DNA of 39,222 nt. It comes from an uncultured Opitutaceae bacterium. GTDB taxonomy: Bacteria; Verrucomicrobiota; Verrucomicrobiia; Opitutales; Opitutaceae. Positions 25,144 to 32,980 of this stretch are shown here, in pieces (position 1 is the stretch's first letter; every line of letters begins with the position of its first letter). Both the position numbers and the translations under genes were made by a program. The stretch lies in assembly GCA_903919205.1 (NCBI GenBank), contig CAIXHE010000093.1:1-39222 (forward strand), read 5' to 3'. The notes under the pieces were generated by a model. That model saw only the letters and a program-made list of their open reading frames with translations. It did not search any database and was not told the DNA's origin.

Positions 25144-26075
25144 GCGTTGCCCCCTGCCCGGGAGAGGCCGAACACCGCGTCGGCATAGTCGGCGGCGCTG
25201 AAAGCCTGGAGGTCCTCCGGCTGCTCTCCCAGCCCCACGTAGAAGATGGGGATGCGCAGCTCGCGCCAGATGCCCACCAGGGCGCCGCCGCGGCTGGTGC
25301 CGTCCAGCTTGGTCACGATCAGCCCCGTCAGGCCGAAGCTCTTGTGGAACGCCCGCGCCTGCTCGATCGAGTTCGACCCCAGCGAGCCGTCGACGACGAG
25401 CCATGCGTGGTGGGGGGCGGAGGGGTCGATCTTGGAGACCACCCGCCGGATCTTCGAGAGCTCCTCCATCAGGTTGCCCTTGGTGTGGAGACGCCCCGCT
25501 GTGTCGACGATCACCCAGTCGCGGCCGCGGCTGCGGCCCGCCTGCACCGCGTCGAACGCCACGGCCGCAGGGTCCGCACCCGGCTTGTTCGAGACGAGCT
25601 CGAGGTCGAGCCTCTCGCTCCATGCGCGCAGCTGGTCGATCGCCGCGGCCCGGAACGTGTCGCAGGCTGCGAGCAGCACCGTTCCGCCGTCCTGCTTGAA
25701 CCTCCAAGCGAGCTTCGCGGCGGTGGTCGTCTTGCCCGAGCCGTTGATGCCGATCAGCACGACGACCGTGGGCGACGAGGCCGCCCGGGTTAGCCGTCCC
25801 TCAGATCCGGAAAGCGCGCGCTTGAGCACCTCGGAGGCGATGACCGCCGCCTCGGAGCCGCGCAGCGCCTTGTCCTTGCGGGAGGCGGACTTGATCTCCT
25901 CGAGGATCTCGCCGGTCGTCTGCACGCCAAAGTCCGCGGCGTAGAGCGCTTCCTCGAGCGTGCCGAGCGAGGAGGCGTCGATCGCGCGTCCCCCGAAGAG
26001 CCCCTGGGTCTTGGAGGCAATGGCCGAGACCGTCTTCGACAGCCCCTCCCTGAACTTCTTGAATAGCGAGAGCAC
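25140..26075 (-). CDS. ftsY: Signal recognition particle receptor FtsY
   Basis: 311 residues: a short amphipathic amino helix (MLSLFKKFREGLSK) in place of the long acidic A domain of E. coli, then the NG GTPase. G1 is GINGSGKTT (109-117), followed by DTFRAAAIDQLRAW (139-152) and DTAGR (191-195), then TKLDGTSRGG and the closing GLGEQPEDLQ. It docks SRP-ribosome complexes at the inner membrane for cotranslational insertion. It is the last gene of the ribB-ribH-nusB-ftsY run, 25 bases after nusB. Its TAG stop shares CTAG (25140-25143) with the modB stop. Confidence 0.97.
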   Translation of the reverse strand: MLSLFKKFREGLSKTVSAIASKTQGLFGGRAIDASSLGTLEEALYAADFGVQTTGEILEEIKSASRKDKALRGSEAAVIASEVLKRALSGSEGRLTRAASSPTVVVLIGINGSGKTTTAAKLAWRFKQDGGTVLLAACDTFRAAAIDQLRAWSERLDLELVSNKPGADPAAVAFDAVQAGRSRGRDWVIVDTAGRLHTKGNLMEELSKIRRVVSKIDPSAPHHAWLVVDGSLGSNSIEQARAFHKSFGLTGLIVTKLDGTSRGGALVGIWRELRIPIFYVGLGEQPEDLQAFSAADYADAVFGLSRAGGNA

Positions 26076-26100
26076 GGGCCCTTGGGAACGCTCCCGCGCG

Positions 26101-26547
26101 CTAGTCGGAGGCCTTCCTCGAGTCGCGGCCCAGCTGGTCCTTCAGGCGGTCGAGGATGCCGTTGATGAACCGCTTGGAATCGGCATTCGAGAACTGCTTG
26201 GAGATGTCGATCGCCTCGTTGATCGAGACCACCGGGGGTATGTCCTTGCGGAAGAGCATCTCGAACATAGCGATGCGCAGGATCGCCAGGTCGATCTTGG
26301 CGATGCGCTCGAACTCCCAGTTCTGGGCAAGCACCCGGATCTGGGCGTCGATCGCGGCCTGGTTCTTGATCACGCCGTCGATCAGCTGCTCACCGAAGGC
26401 GTAGTGATCCCGGGGCTGCTCCTGGCCCTCGAAGAAGACCCTCAGGTCGTCCGTCAGGTTATCGGGCGTGTTGATGCTCCAGGCGTACAGGTATTGTAGG
26501 GCCGCGACCCGGCCGTCGTGCCTCTGGGCGTACTGGGCCTTGCTCAT
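26101..26547 (-). CDS. nusB: Transcription antitermination factor NusB
   Basis: 148 residues, all helical. NusB with NusE (S10) binds boxA RNA and prevents premature termination of rRNA transcription. The amino end QRHDGRVAALQYLYAW and the late IDLAILRIAMFEMLF and PPVVSINEAIDISKQFS with FINGILDRL are the recognised family segments. The ATG at 26547 overlaps the ribH stop (ATGA at 26544-26547). Pairing of ribH with nusB is very common in bacteria. Longer upstream extensions in the same frame are not family-like and were not used. Confidence 0.95.
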   Translation of the reverse strand: MSKAQYAQRHDGRVAALQYLYAWSINTPDNLTDDLRVFFEGQEQPRDHYAFGEQLIDGVIKNQAAIDAQIRVLAQNWEFERIAKIDLAILRIAMFEMLFRKDIPPVVSINEAIDISKQFSNADSKRFINGILDRLKDQLGRDSRKASD

Positions 26548-27017
26548 GTTGAGAGCCCCCTGCGGAGGGCCGCCATCGAGACCGCCGCCACGGCGAACTC
26601 CGAGCCCCGGTCGATCCGCCCTGAGCACCGCGCGCGCGCCTGGGCCGCGTTCTCGGCAACGATGATCCCGTTGATGACCGGGACCCGCGAGGAGAGCGAG
26701 ACGTCCATAAGGCCCTGGGTGGCTGCATGGGCGATCAGCTCATAGTGGATCGTGCCACCCCGAATGATGACGCCGAGCGCGATCACGGCATCCGGCCGGC
26801 GGCGCCCTGCCAGGAGCGCGGCCGCCAGCGGCAGCTCATTGGAGCCCGGCACCCGCACCACCGTGATGTTGCGCCGCCTGACGCCCGCGGCCTCCAGGCC
26901 GCCCAGGACGCCCGAGAGCAGAGCTCCCACGTAGCGCTCATTGAAGCGCGCGGCCGCTATCGAAATCTTGAAGCCTGAGGCGTCGACGGCCTCGGGCTGG
27001 GGTGAATCGCCACTCAT
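26544..27017 (-). CDS. ribH: 6,7-dimethyl-8-ribityllumazine synthase RibH
   Basis: 157 residues, typical length. RibH condenses 5-amino-6-ribitylamino-uracil with 3,4-dihydroxy-2-butanone 4-phosphate in the penultimate step of riboflavin synthesis and assembles into pentamers or capsids. Motifs: AARFNERYV, VPGSNELPLAA, ALGVIIRGGTIHYELIA with the catalytic His91, and PVINGIIVAENAAQA. The start at 27017 (MSGDSPQ) was taken because its ATG overlaps the ribB stop (ATGA at 27014-27017) and longer forms add no family sequence. It receives its four-carbon substrate from the neighbouring ribB product. Confidence 0.95.
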   Translation of the reverse strand: MSGDSPQPEAVDASGFKISIAAARFNERYVGALLSGVLGGLEAAGVRRRNITVVRVPGSNELPLAAALLAGRRRPDAVIALGVIIRGGTIHYELIAHAATQGLMDVSLSSRVPVINGIIVAENAAQARARCSGRIDRGSEFAVAAVSMAALRRGLST

Positions 27018-27679
27018 GCAATCTCGAGAGGAGAACCGGGGCTCGGCAATCCGCAACATGAATTCGCGCGATACTTGACCAGGTCCGCGATCGATATCAG
27101 CCGCAGCCCGAAACGCTTCTTGAATTCCAATATCTGCGGCAGCCGCGAAACAGAGCCGTCATCGTTCATCAGCTCGCAGAGCACGCCGCTCGGGTGGAGG
27201 CCCGCCATCACCGCCAGGTCCACCGCCGCCTCGGTGTGCCCCGGGCGCTCCAGCACGCCGCCCGGGCGCGCCAGGAGGGGAAAGACGTGTCCGGGCCGGG
27301 CCAGCTGCTCCGGGCGAGCGTCCGGGTCCCCGAGGAGCCGGATCGTGCGGGTGCGGTCCGCCGCGCTGATCCCGGTCGTGACGCCCTCCGCCGCGTCGAC
27401 GCTGATCGCAAAGGCCGTGCGGTGCCGGTCCCGGTTGTCGACGACCATGGGCCCAAGGCCGAGCCGGTGGAGCACGTCTGGCTTCGCGGGAACGCAGATG
27501 ATCCCGCTGCAGTGGCGGATCATGATCCCGATCGCCTCGGCGCTGGCCTTCGAGGCCGCCATGATCAGGTCGCCCTCGTTCTCGCGCCCCTCGTCGTCGG
27601 TGACGATCACCATCCGACCCGCGGCGATGTCGGCCACGGCCGACTCGATGGAGTCAAAGGGGGATGACGAGGAAAACAT
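27014..27679 (-). CDS. ribB: 3,4-dihydroxy-2-butanone 4-phosphate synthase RibB
   Basis: 221 residues from ATG 27679 (MFSSSSPFDSIESAV). The enzyme turns ribulose 5-phosphate into the four-carbon unit used by RibH. The acidic loop TDDEGRENEGDL (27-38), TGISAADR, ARPGHVFPLLARPGG and HTEAAVDLAVMAG are intact, and the end ISIADLVKYR is where RibBA fusions would continue into GTP cyclohydrolase II. No RibA domain follows, so that activity must come from elsewhere. It heads the ribB-ribH-nusB-ftsY run. The promoter should lie in 27680-27741. No FMN riboswitch would fit that 62-base gap and none was seen. Confidence 0.95.
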   Translation of the reverse strand: MFSSSSPFDSIESAVADIAAGRMVIVTDDEGRENEGDLIMAASKASAEAIGIMIRHCSGIICVPAKPDVLHRLGLGPMVVDNRDRHRTAFAISVDAAEGVTTGISAADRTRTIRLLGDPDARPEQLARPGHVFPLLARPGGVLERPGHTEAAVDLAVMAGLHPSGVLCELMNDDGSVSRLPQILEFKKRFGLRLISIADLVKYRANSCCGLPSPGSPLEIA

Positions 27680-27741
27680 CCGGAGAACGTCTCTCCTAGG
27701 CGCCGCGGTGTCAACGACCCCTCCGAGGAGGCCCGGGCACC

Positions 27742-28170
27742 TCAGCCGCTGAAGTCCACGACGAACGACTCGGCGTAGTCGGGCCTGGCCTGGTCGAGGA
27801 GCGTGATGTGCAGCTTGAAGGAATGGGGCGGCTTGATCGCCCTGGGTGAGGAGAAGACGCTCGGCTCGCCGGCCGGCGTCAGCTGCGTGCGCTCGGGAAG
27901 AGGCTGGTAGTTCACGGGCCACCAGAAGACGGCCGAGGTGGCGTCGGCCGCCATGGGCTTCTTCTTCGCGTTGTAGAAGGTCATCACGAAGTTGTTGTCC
28001 TTGAGCTCGATTCCGAGCCACGTGCCATTGTCGCGGGCCACGGGCGTTCCCGCGATCTTGCCCACCTCGTCCTTGCCCTGGGGGGCCGGGGCGTCGTCGG
28101 CGAGGCCCGAGGGGACCCCCGCGAGGAGGGCGGCGAGGCATGCGAGAATCGCCAAGCGCTTCATGGCCAT
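27742..28170 (-). CDS. Small exported protein (unknown function)
   Basis: 142 residues (start 28170, or 28164 at the second Met). A Sec signal peptide is clear: MKRLAILACLAALLAGVPSG with likely cleavage after GLA. The mature part is about 118 residues with alternating hydrophobic strands and no Cys pairs or enzyme motif. It reads KKKPMAADATSAVFWWPVNY and later SPRAIKPPHSFKLHITLL. Similar unnamed proteins occur, as far as I recall, in other Verrucomicrobiota. It lies three bases after rarA on the same strand and is probably cotranscribed. Confidence 0.75.
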   Translation of the reverse strand: MAMKRLAILACLAALLAGVPSGLADDAPAPQGKDEVGKIAGTPVARDNGTWLGIELKDNNFVMTFYNAKKKPMAADATSAVFWWPVNYQPLPERTQLTPAGEPSVFSSPRAIKPPHSFKLHITLLDQARPDYAESFVVDFSG

Positions 28171-28173
28171 ACC

Positions 28174-29562
28174 CTAGCCCTCCCCTTCCCGATCCGCAAG
28201 GCTGTTCCCGGTCTTCTGCCTGAGCCCGGCCTTCAGGGCGCGCCACCGCTCGAGGCGCTGCACGATGGCCGCCTCCGCGCCCACAGCCTTAGGCACATAC
28301 AGGGATATTGGGCGCTCGAGGTAGTCCTGCCCGGAGACGGACTCGGGAAAATCGTGGGCATAGGCGTAGCCCCTGCCCTGCCCGAGCCTCTTGCTGGCCT
28401 GGCCCCCCTTGTCGCGGAGCGGCGCCGGCACGGCCTGGACCGGGGACTCGCTGAGCGCGCGATGCGCCTGCCCCAGCGCCAGGGTCGCCGAGTTGCTCTT
28501 GGGGGCCGTGGCTATGTAGAGGGTGGCGTGGGCGAGCGTCAGCTCCGCCTCGGGAAGGCCCACGAACTCCACGGCATGGTGGGCGGCGACGGCGAGCGGG
28601 AGTGCCTGGGGGTCGGCGAGCCCGACGTCCTCGCTGGCGAGGATCACAAGGCGTCGCGCGATGAAGCGGGGGTCCTCCCCGCCGGCCAGCATCTTGGCGA
28701 GCCAGTACATCGCCGCGTCGGGGTCTCCCCCGCGGCAGCTCTTGATGAAGGCTGAGATGGTATCGTAGTGCTCGTCCTCGTCCGCGTCGTAGCGGATGCG
28801 CCTCTCGCGGGCGAAGACCGCGAGGTCGTCCTCGCCGATCGCGGAGGGGCCCGCCTTGCCGAGGGCGATCACCTCGAGCGCGTTCAGGGCGCGCCGCAGG
28901 TCGCCGTCGCAGAACACCGCGAGCTCGGTGAGGATCCTGAGGTCCGCCGTGACGCCCAGCGCACCCAGGCCCCGCTCGGAGTCGCCTAGGGCAAGGCCGA
29001 GCACCTCGGCCACCTTGGCCGCCGCGAGCGGCTCGAGTCTGAACAGGTGGCTGCGCGAGAGCAGCGGGGGGTTCACGTAGAACCCGGGGTTGTGGGTCGT
29101 GGCCCCGATCAGCCTGACGACACCCTGCTCGACGTCCGGAAGCAACAGGTCCTGCTGGGTCTTGTTGAAGCGGTGCAGCTCGTCGATGAACAGGATCGTG
29201 CGCGCGGAGGGCTGCCTCCTCGCGGCCGCGAGGACGTCCCTCAGCTCAGCCGCGTTCGACATCACCGCGTTCACCCTGACGAAGCGGCTGCGCGTCTCGC
29301 GGGCGATGGCCTCGGCGATGCTCGTCTTGCCCGTGCCCGGCGGCCCGTAGAAGAGGAGCGAGCCGAACCGGTTCTGCGCCACGAGGCGCGACAGGAGGCT
29401 GCCGGGCCCGAGGATATGGTCCTGGCCCACGACCTCCGAAAGGCGCCTCGGCCTCATGCGCACCGCCAGCGGCAGCACGGCCCCCTCGGCGCCTGGGGCG
29501 GCGGCGCCGGCGGGGGCCGGTTCCGCCTCGCCGAAAAGATCGCCTTGGTCGGCTGCGTTCAT
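28174..29562 (-). CDS. rarA: Replication-associated recombination protein A (RarA/MgsA)
   Basis: 462 residues from ATG 29562 (MNAADQGDLFGE). An AAA+ clamp-loader-like ATPase that acts at stalled replication forks. Features: RPRRLSEVVGQDHILG, Walker A YGPPGTGKT (72-80), Walker B TILFIDELHRFNKTQQD, sensor GATTHNPGF, and the tetramerisation region with FIKSCRGGDPDAAMYWLAKML and ILASEDVGLADP, then a carboxy end ISLYVPKAVGAEA. The first 30 residues are an Ala/Pro/Glu-rich tail, and a DLF motif near the start could bind the beta clamp (inference). Divergent from the short coiled-coil gene across 92 bases. Confidence 0.95.
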   Translation of the reverse strand: MNAADQGDLFGEAEPAPAGAAAPGAEGAVLPLAVRMRPRRLSEVVGQDHILGPGSLLSRLVAQNRFGSLLFYGPPGTGKTSIAEAIARETRSRFVRVNAVMSNAAELRDVLAAARRQPSARTILFIDELHRFNKTQQDLLLPDVEQGVVRLIGATTHNPGFYVNPPLLSRSHLFRLEPLAAAKVAEVLGLALGDSERGLGALGVTADLRILTELAVFCDGDLRRALNALEVIALGKAGPSAIGEDDLAVFARERRIRYDADEDEHYDTISAFIKSCRGGDPDAAMYWLAKMLAGGEDPRFIARRLVILASEDVGLADPQALPLAVAAHHAVEFVGLPEAELTLAHATLYIATAPKSNSATLALGQAHRALSESPVQAVPAPLRDKGGQASKRLGQGRGYAYAHDFPESVSGQDYLERPISLYVPKAVGAEAAIVQRLERWRALKAGLRQKTGNSLADREGEG

Positions 29563-29654
29563 GGGGGTGCGACCAATCTCCGTCGAATCGCCCTGGATGA
29601 GAAGCACTTTTGTCGTGTCATTGCCCACGCATTCCGCAACCGTACACAAGGACC

Positions 29655-29942
29655 ATGAAAAGCGCGTACGAACTGGCGATGGAACGCCTCTCCAAGTCGG
29701 ACACCGAGAAGGCCCCGGCGCTCTCGGGCGCACAGCGTGAGCGGCTTGCGGGCATCGACCGCGTGTACCAGGCAAAGATCGCCGAGAGGGAGATCTTCCT
29801 CAAGCAGCAGCTCGAGCAGGCCCTCTCCAGGCAGGACTCGGACGAGGTCGACAAAATCCGCAAGCAGATGGCCTCGGAGCGCGCCCGCCTCGAGGAGGAC
29901 CGGGACGGGGAGAAGGAGCGCGTGCGCCGGGAGAAGCCCTAG
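29655..29942 (+). CDS. Short coiled-coil protein (unknown function)
   Basis: 95 residues, highly charged and helical, with heptad-like runs (EREIFLKQQLEQALSR, VDKIRKQMASERARLEED). No signal peptide or Cys. A good ribosome binding site, AAGGA, stands just before the ATG, which fixes the start. It is divergent from rarA and converges with the endonuclease/exonuclease/phosphatase-fold gene, the two stops only four bases apart. I do not recognise a family name. Short conserved proteins of this look are seen in related genomes (recollection). Confidence 0.75.
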   Translation: MKSAYELAMERLSKSDTEKAPALSGAQRERLAGIDRVYQAKIAEREIFLKQQLEQALSRQDSDEVDKIRKQMASERARLEEDRDGEKERVRREKP

Positions 29943-29950
29943 GGCCCTAG
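29939..29950. repeat. Perfect 12-base palindrome spanning two convergent stop codons
   Basis: CTAGGGCCCTAG contains the end of the TAG of the plus-strand gene and the TAG of the minus-strand gene. It is too short, with no loop or T run, to be a normal terminator. Confidence 0.8.
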
Positions 29951-30714
29951 CCCGAAAGCTCGAAGTCCGCGATCACCGGGAGATGGTCGGAGGCGCGGGA
30001 GTTCTCTATCGAGTGCCCGACGCAGCGAAGGCCCGAGTTGTAGAACACATGGTCCAGCACGAACGGCCGCCGGAGCCACGTCGGGACCTTGTACTGGACC
30101 GTCGCGTAGCCGAACTCGGCGAACTGCTCCACGAGCGACTCGTGCTCGCTCACGTTGAAGTCGCCACCGATGATCGTCGGGACATCCGAGGAGGCCAGGC
30201 GCTCGGCGACCAGGTCGCGCTGCCAGGGGAAGACCGTGCTGCTCGAGCCGAGCATGAAGAAGGCGAGCAGGTGGACGTTGTAGATCTGGACCTCGCGGCC
30301 GGCGATCACGGTCTTCGCGCCGATCATCAGCCGGTCGGTCGGGGTCGTCTTCTTGCCGCCGAACTCGAACTCGATCGCCGGCGAGGGCACGTCCGTGCGG
30401 AACGTCTCGATCAGCGGGGTCTTCGAGAAGATGGCCAGCCCGATTCCGAAGGGCAGCTCGCGGGGGTCGGCCTTCGGGTACGAGAACCAGCTGTCGTAAC
30501 CGGCCAGCGCCTGCTTCAGGCGCGTGTAGTTGGGCGGAGGCTGGGTCTGTGCGCCGCCCACGTTGGCGTGCTCCACCTCCTGAAGCAGCACCAGGTCGGG
30601 ATCGTGGCGGAGAATTTCCGCCACCGTCGCGCCAAGGTCGATCGGAGCAGCGTCCGGGGCCGTGTCGCTCCAGACCATCCCGAACTGCATATTGAACTGG
30701 AGGACCCTAAACAT
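29947..30714 (-). CDS. Endonuclease/exonuclease/phosphatase-fold hydrolase
   Basis: 255 residues of the EEP superfamily (DNase I-like). Active-site elements in order: LQFNMQFG (metal Asn), VLLQEVEH (Glu), YNVHLLAF (His), IIGGDFNVSE (Asp-Asn) and RASDHLPVIADF (Asp-His). The substrate could be a nucleic acid, an inositol phosphate or a phosphodiester. No signal peptide is present, so a cytoplasmic site is likely. The 123-base gap between this gene and the ThyX-like gene holds no identified element. Confidence 0.88.
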   Translation of the reverse strand: MFRVLQFNMQFGMVWSDTAPDAAPIDLGATVAEILRHDPDLVLLQEVEHANVGGAQTQPPPNYTRLKQALAGYDSWFSYPKADPRELPFGIGLAIFSKTPLIETFRTDVPSPAIEFEFGGKKTTPTDRLMIGAKTVIAGREVQIYNVHLLAFFMLGSSSTVFPWQRDLVAERLASSDVPTIIGGDFNVSEHESLVEQFAEFGYATVQYKVPTWLRRPFVLDHVFYNSGLRCVGHSIENSRASDHLPVIADFELSG

Positions 30715-30837
30715 GCCGGTCGGCGCCGTTGTGGGGAAGAAGGGGAGAAAACCGCGCCATGATCAAGCTACGCCTACTAAGTGTCGACGCCATCGGGTTG
30801 CAGCAACTCTTAAGTGACGGGGCCCTCGAGGCCGGCC

Positions 30838-32184
30838 TCATTCAGGCTCGGCCGTGCCCTCGACCACCCAGTCGCGGGCATCGGGAACCTGCTCAAGGAA
30901 GCGCCTGAGGGCCGCCCCCAGGTGCTCGGCATAGCGGAAATGGGCGCCCATGCCGGTGCGCAACTCAGCCTCGTAGATGAACTTGTCGGCATGGGTGCCG
31001 TGCTCGAAGGGGGTCTGCGCCCCGAGCAGGAGGGAGTACACGTACGCGGGCGAACCCCACGCCATCAGCTCCCGGGTGAGCTGCATCTGGTCCCGGAGCA
31101 GCGCCTCGTGGTCCGAGGCGCGGATCTCCGGGGGCAGGTAAAAGCCCGCCTGGATCAGCGGGGTGTACCGGTGGCCGGTGCGGTGGCGGTTCAGGTCCCT
31201 TAGCTCGGCGAGAGCCATGTTGTTCCAGGCAAACGTCACCCGCATCCGCCGGGTCGCCTGGCCCTGCTGGCCATACCGGTTGGCGCGGTGCCGCAGGGAT
31301 TCCGCGACGGGCTGGCCCTGAGCGAGCCAGGGCGGGGCGGCCAGGTCGGCGTGGACCCAGACCTCGTCGGCGAGCGGCGCGTGGCTCAGGCGCTCGAGCC
31401 CGAGTCGGATCGAGGCCGCGAGCTCCTGGCGCGCCTGCTCCTCGAAGGATTGCTCCGCGTGGCTGTGGCGCATGAGGCGCGGCGAGAGCTTGAGGAGCGC
31501 CTCCCGGATGAGCCCCGCGGCCCTTCGCGCCTCGGGGTTGGGGAGGGAGTCGAGGTGCTTCACGGTCTGCGCCCACATGCGCGAGGACTGCACGAGGCCC
31601 ACGTTGGTGCGGGTGGCCAGGGGGATGAAATACCTCGCCCGGTCCAGGGCGTAATTCTTGCGGATGCGCGCGGCGACGGCGGGCTTCGCGTCCTTTGGCA
31701 GGCGCACGCGCTCGGGCTCGGAGACCGCCAGCGCGTCGAGTCGCGCGTACTCGGCATTGTAGGCCGCAAAGGCCCGCGAGATCACGTCGCGCCAGCGCCC
31801 CGCGAGTTCGTCGGGGATCCCAATTTCCGAGGCCTGCGGGATGTTCGCCGGGTCCATCGCGATGTACCGCGTGCTCGATTCCTGGCCATCGGCCATCTGG
31901 GAAATCTCGAAGAGCTTGTAGGCCAACCACATGGATAAACCGTCAAGCGCCACCGCAAGGCCCCCGGTGAGGCCGCCGATCGAGGCGTGGCCGTAGTCCA
32001 CGAACTTGAGGATCCGGTCGATCGAGGCGTCCGGGTTCGTGACATCGACCTTTGCCAGGATGGCCGCGATGCCGTCGGTGCTCCGGGAGTAGCGGGCGAG
32101 CACCGACGCGAGGAGCTCCGGGGTCACCGTCGGCAAGTCCGCGGCGCTGGGGGGTGGGACGAGGGCGAGCCCGGTGACTTTCAT
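30838..32184 (-). CDS. Two-half ThyX-like (FAD-dependent thymidylate synthase family) protein
   Basis: 448 residues from ATG 32184 (MKVTGLALVPPP), about twice the size of ordinary ThyX and comparable with long chlamydial forms. ThyX methylates dUMP using FAD, NADPH and methylenetetrahydrofolate. The amino half has HASIGGL and a QESSTRY motif (101-107) matching the second half of the classic RHRxxSxNExSxRY signature. The carboxy half has RHRTGHRY (333-340) matching the first part. So the signature appears split between the halves, each lacking what the other has. A longer start at 32238 is possible. If active, it replaces ThyA. Whether thyA exists elsewhere is unknown. Confidence 0.8.
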   Translation of the reverse strand: MKVTGLALVPPPSAADLPTVTPELLASVLARYSRSTDGIAAILAKVDVTNPDASIDRILKFVDYGHASIGGLTGGLAVALDGLSMWLAYKLFEISQMADGQESSTRYIAMDPANIPQASEIGIPDELAGRWRDVISRAFAAYNAEYARLDALAVSEPERVRLPKDAKPAVAARIRKNYALDRARYFIPLATRTNVGLVQSSRMWAQTVKHLDSLPNPEARRAAGLIREALLKLSPRLMRHSHAEQSFEEQARQELAASIRLGLERLSHAPLADEVWVHADLAAPPWLAQGQPVAESLRHRANRYGQQGQATRRMRVTFAWNNMALAELRDLNRHRTGHRYTPLIQAGFYLPPEIRASDHEALLRDQMQLTRELMAWGSPAYVYSLLLGAQTPFEHGTHADKFIYEAELRTGMGAHFRYAEHLGAALRRFLEQVPDARDWVVEGTAEPE

Positions 32185-32316
32185 GGGAGGCCCCCACTGA
32201 GGCAGCATTTGGATCTGGAAACAATTCCCGAAAGCCAAAATCCGCCGGACAGGGACTGCTCGGATGTAACATTTTCGCTCGAAAGACGTCTAAATCCGCA
32301 TAGCCCTCTCCTCCAT

Positions 32317-32925
32317 ATGATCCGCTCCTCCAAGAAGCTCCCCGCACTGGCACTCATGACCCTGGCCGTGGCGTCCACCCCCGTGGTCGCGACGGCGGGA
32401 ATCGACATCGGAGTCAACATCGGCATCCCCGAGGTTGTCATCCGCACTCAGCCCCCGGCCGATCGCATCGAGGTGATTCCCATGAGCCCAGGCCCGGACC
32501 ACATCTGGATCCGAGGGCACTGGGTCTGGCACCACGAGCGCTGGGAATGGAAGGGCGGTTACTGGGAGGCGGTTCACCCCAATCAGGTCTGGATCTCCGG
32601 GCAATGGGTGCAGAAGCCGAACGGCTGGGTCTGGGTCGAGGGGCACTACGTCGTGCAGGCCCCTCCTGCGCCCCCTCAGCAGGGCCAGGTCGCCGAGGTG
32701 ATCGCCAACGAGCCCCCGCCGCCGCCGATCACCGAGGTGGTGACGGTGGCCCCCGGTCCCGATTACTTCTGGGTCTCGGGCCACTGGCATTGGAGAGGCG
32801 GCTGGGTCTGGGTGCACGGGCACTACGACCGCCACCCCCATTTCCATCCCGGCGGAGCCTGGGTCGACGGCCACTGGGATCGACGCGGAGGCAATTTCGT
32901 CTGGGTCGAGGGCCACTGGCGCTAG
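32317..32925 (+). CDS. Exported Trp-rich YXWGXW-type repeat protein
   Basis: 202 residues. Signal peptide at the start (MIRSSKKLPALALMTLAVAS, with cleavage near VATAG). The mature protein has aromatic repeats of the W-x-x-G-x-W type: WIRGHWVWHHERWEW, WISGQWVQ, VWVEGHYV, FWVSGHWHW, VWVHGHYD, AWVDGHWD and VWVEGHWR. These fall into two blocks separated by a Pro/Gln/Val-rich linker (about residues 108-143). Function is unknown. Such repeats occur in periplasmic or outer-membrane-associated proteins. A strong hairpin follows the stop. Confidence 0.88.
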   Translation: MIRSSKKLPALALMTLAVASTPVVATAGIDIGVNIGIPEVVIRTQPPADRIEVIPMSPGPDHIWIRGHWVWHHERWEWKGGYWEAVHPNQVWISGQWVQKPNGWVWVEGHYVVQAPPAPPQQGQVAEVIANEPPPPPITEVVTVAPGPDYFWVSGHWHWRGGWVWVHGHYDRHPHFHPGGAWVDGHWDRRGGNFVWVEGHWR

Positions 32926-32955
32926 GCCGGGTCCCTTCGCGAACCCCCTTCGGAC

Positions 32956-32980
32956 GGGCCGGGCGCGAGCCCGGCCCTTT
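32956..32980 (+). terminator. GC-rich hairpin after the YXWGXW gene
   Basis: Perfect nine-base-pair stem GGGCCGGGC/GCCCGGCCC with a GCGA loop and a short TTT tail. It lies 30 bases after the YXWGXW stop and abuts the nuoN stop, so it may also shield the convergent nuo operon. The weak T tract makes intrinsic termination only moderately likely. Confidence 0.6.

Noticed and set aside
27680-27741. Possible FMN riboswitch before ribB
   Set aside because: The gap is only 62 bases and lacks the conserved multi-helix layout of the RFN element.
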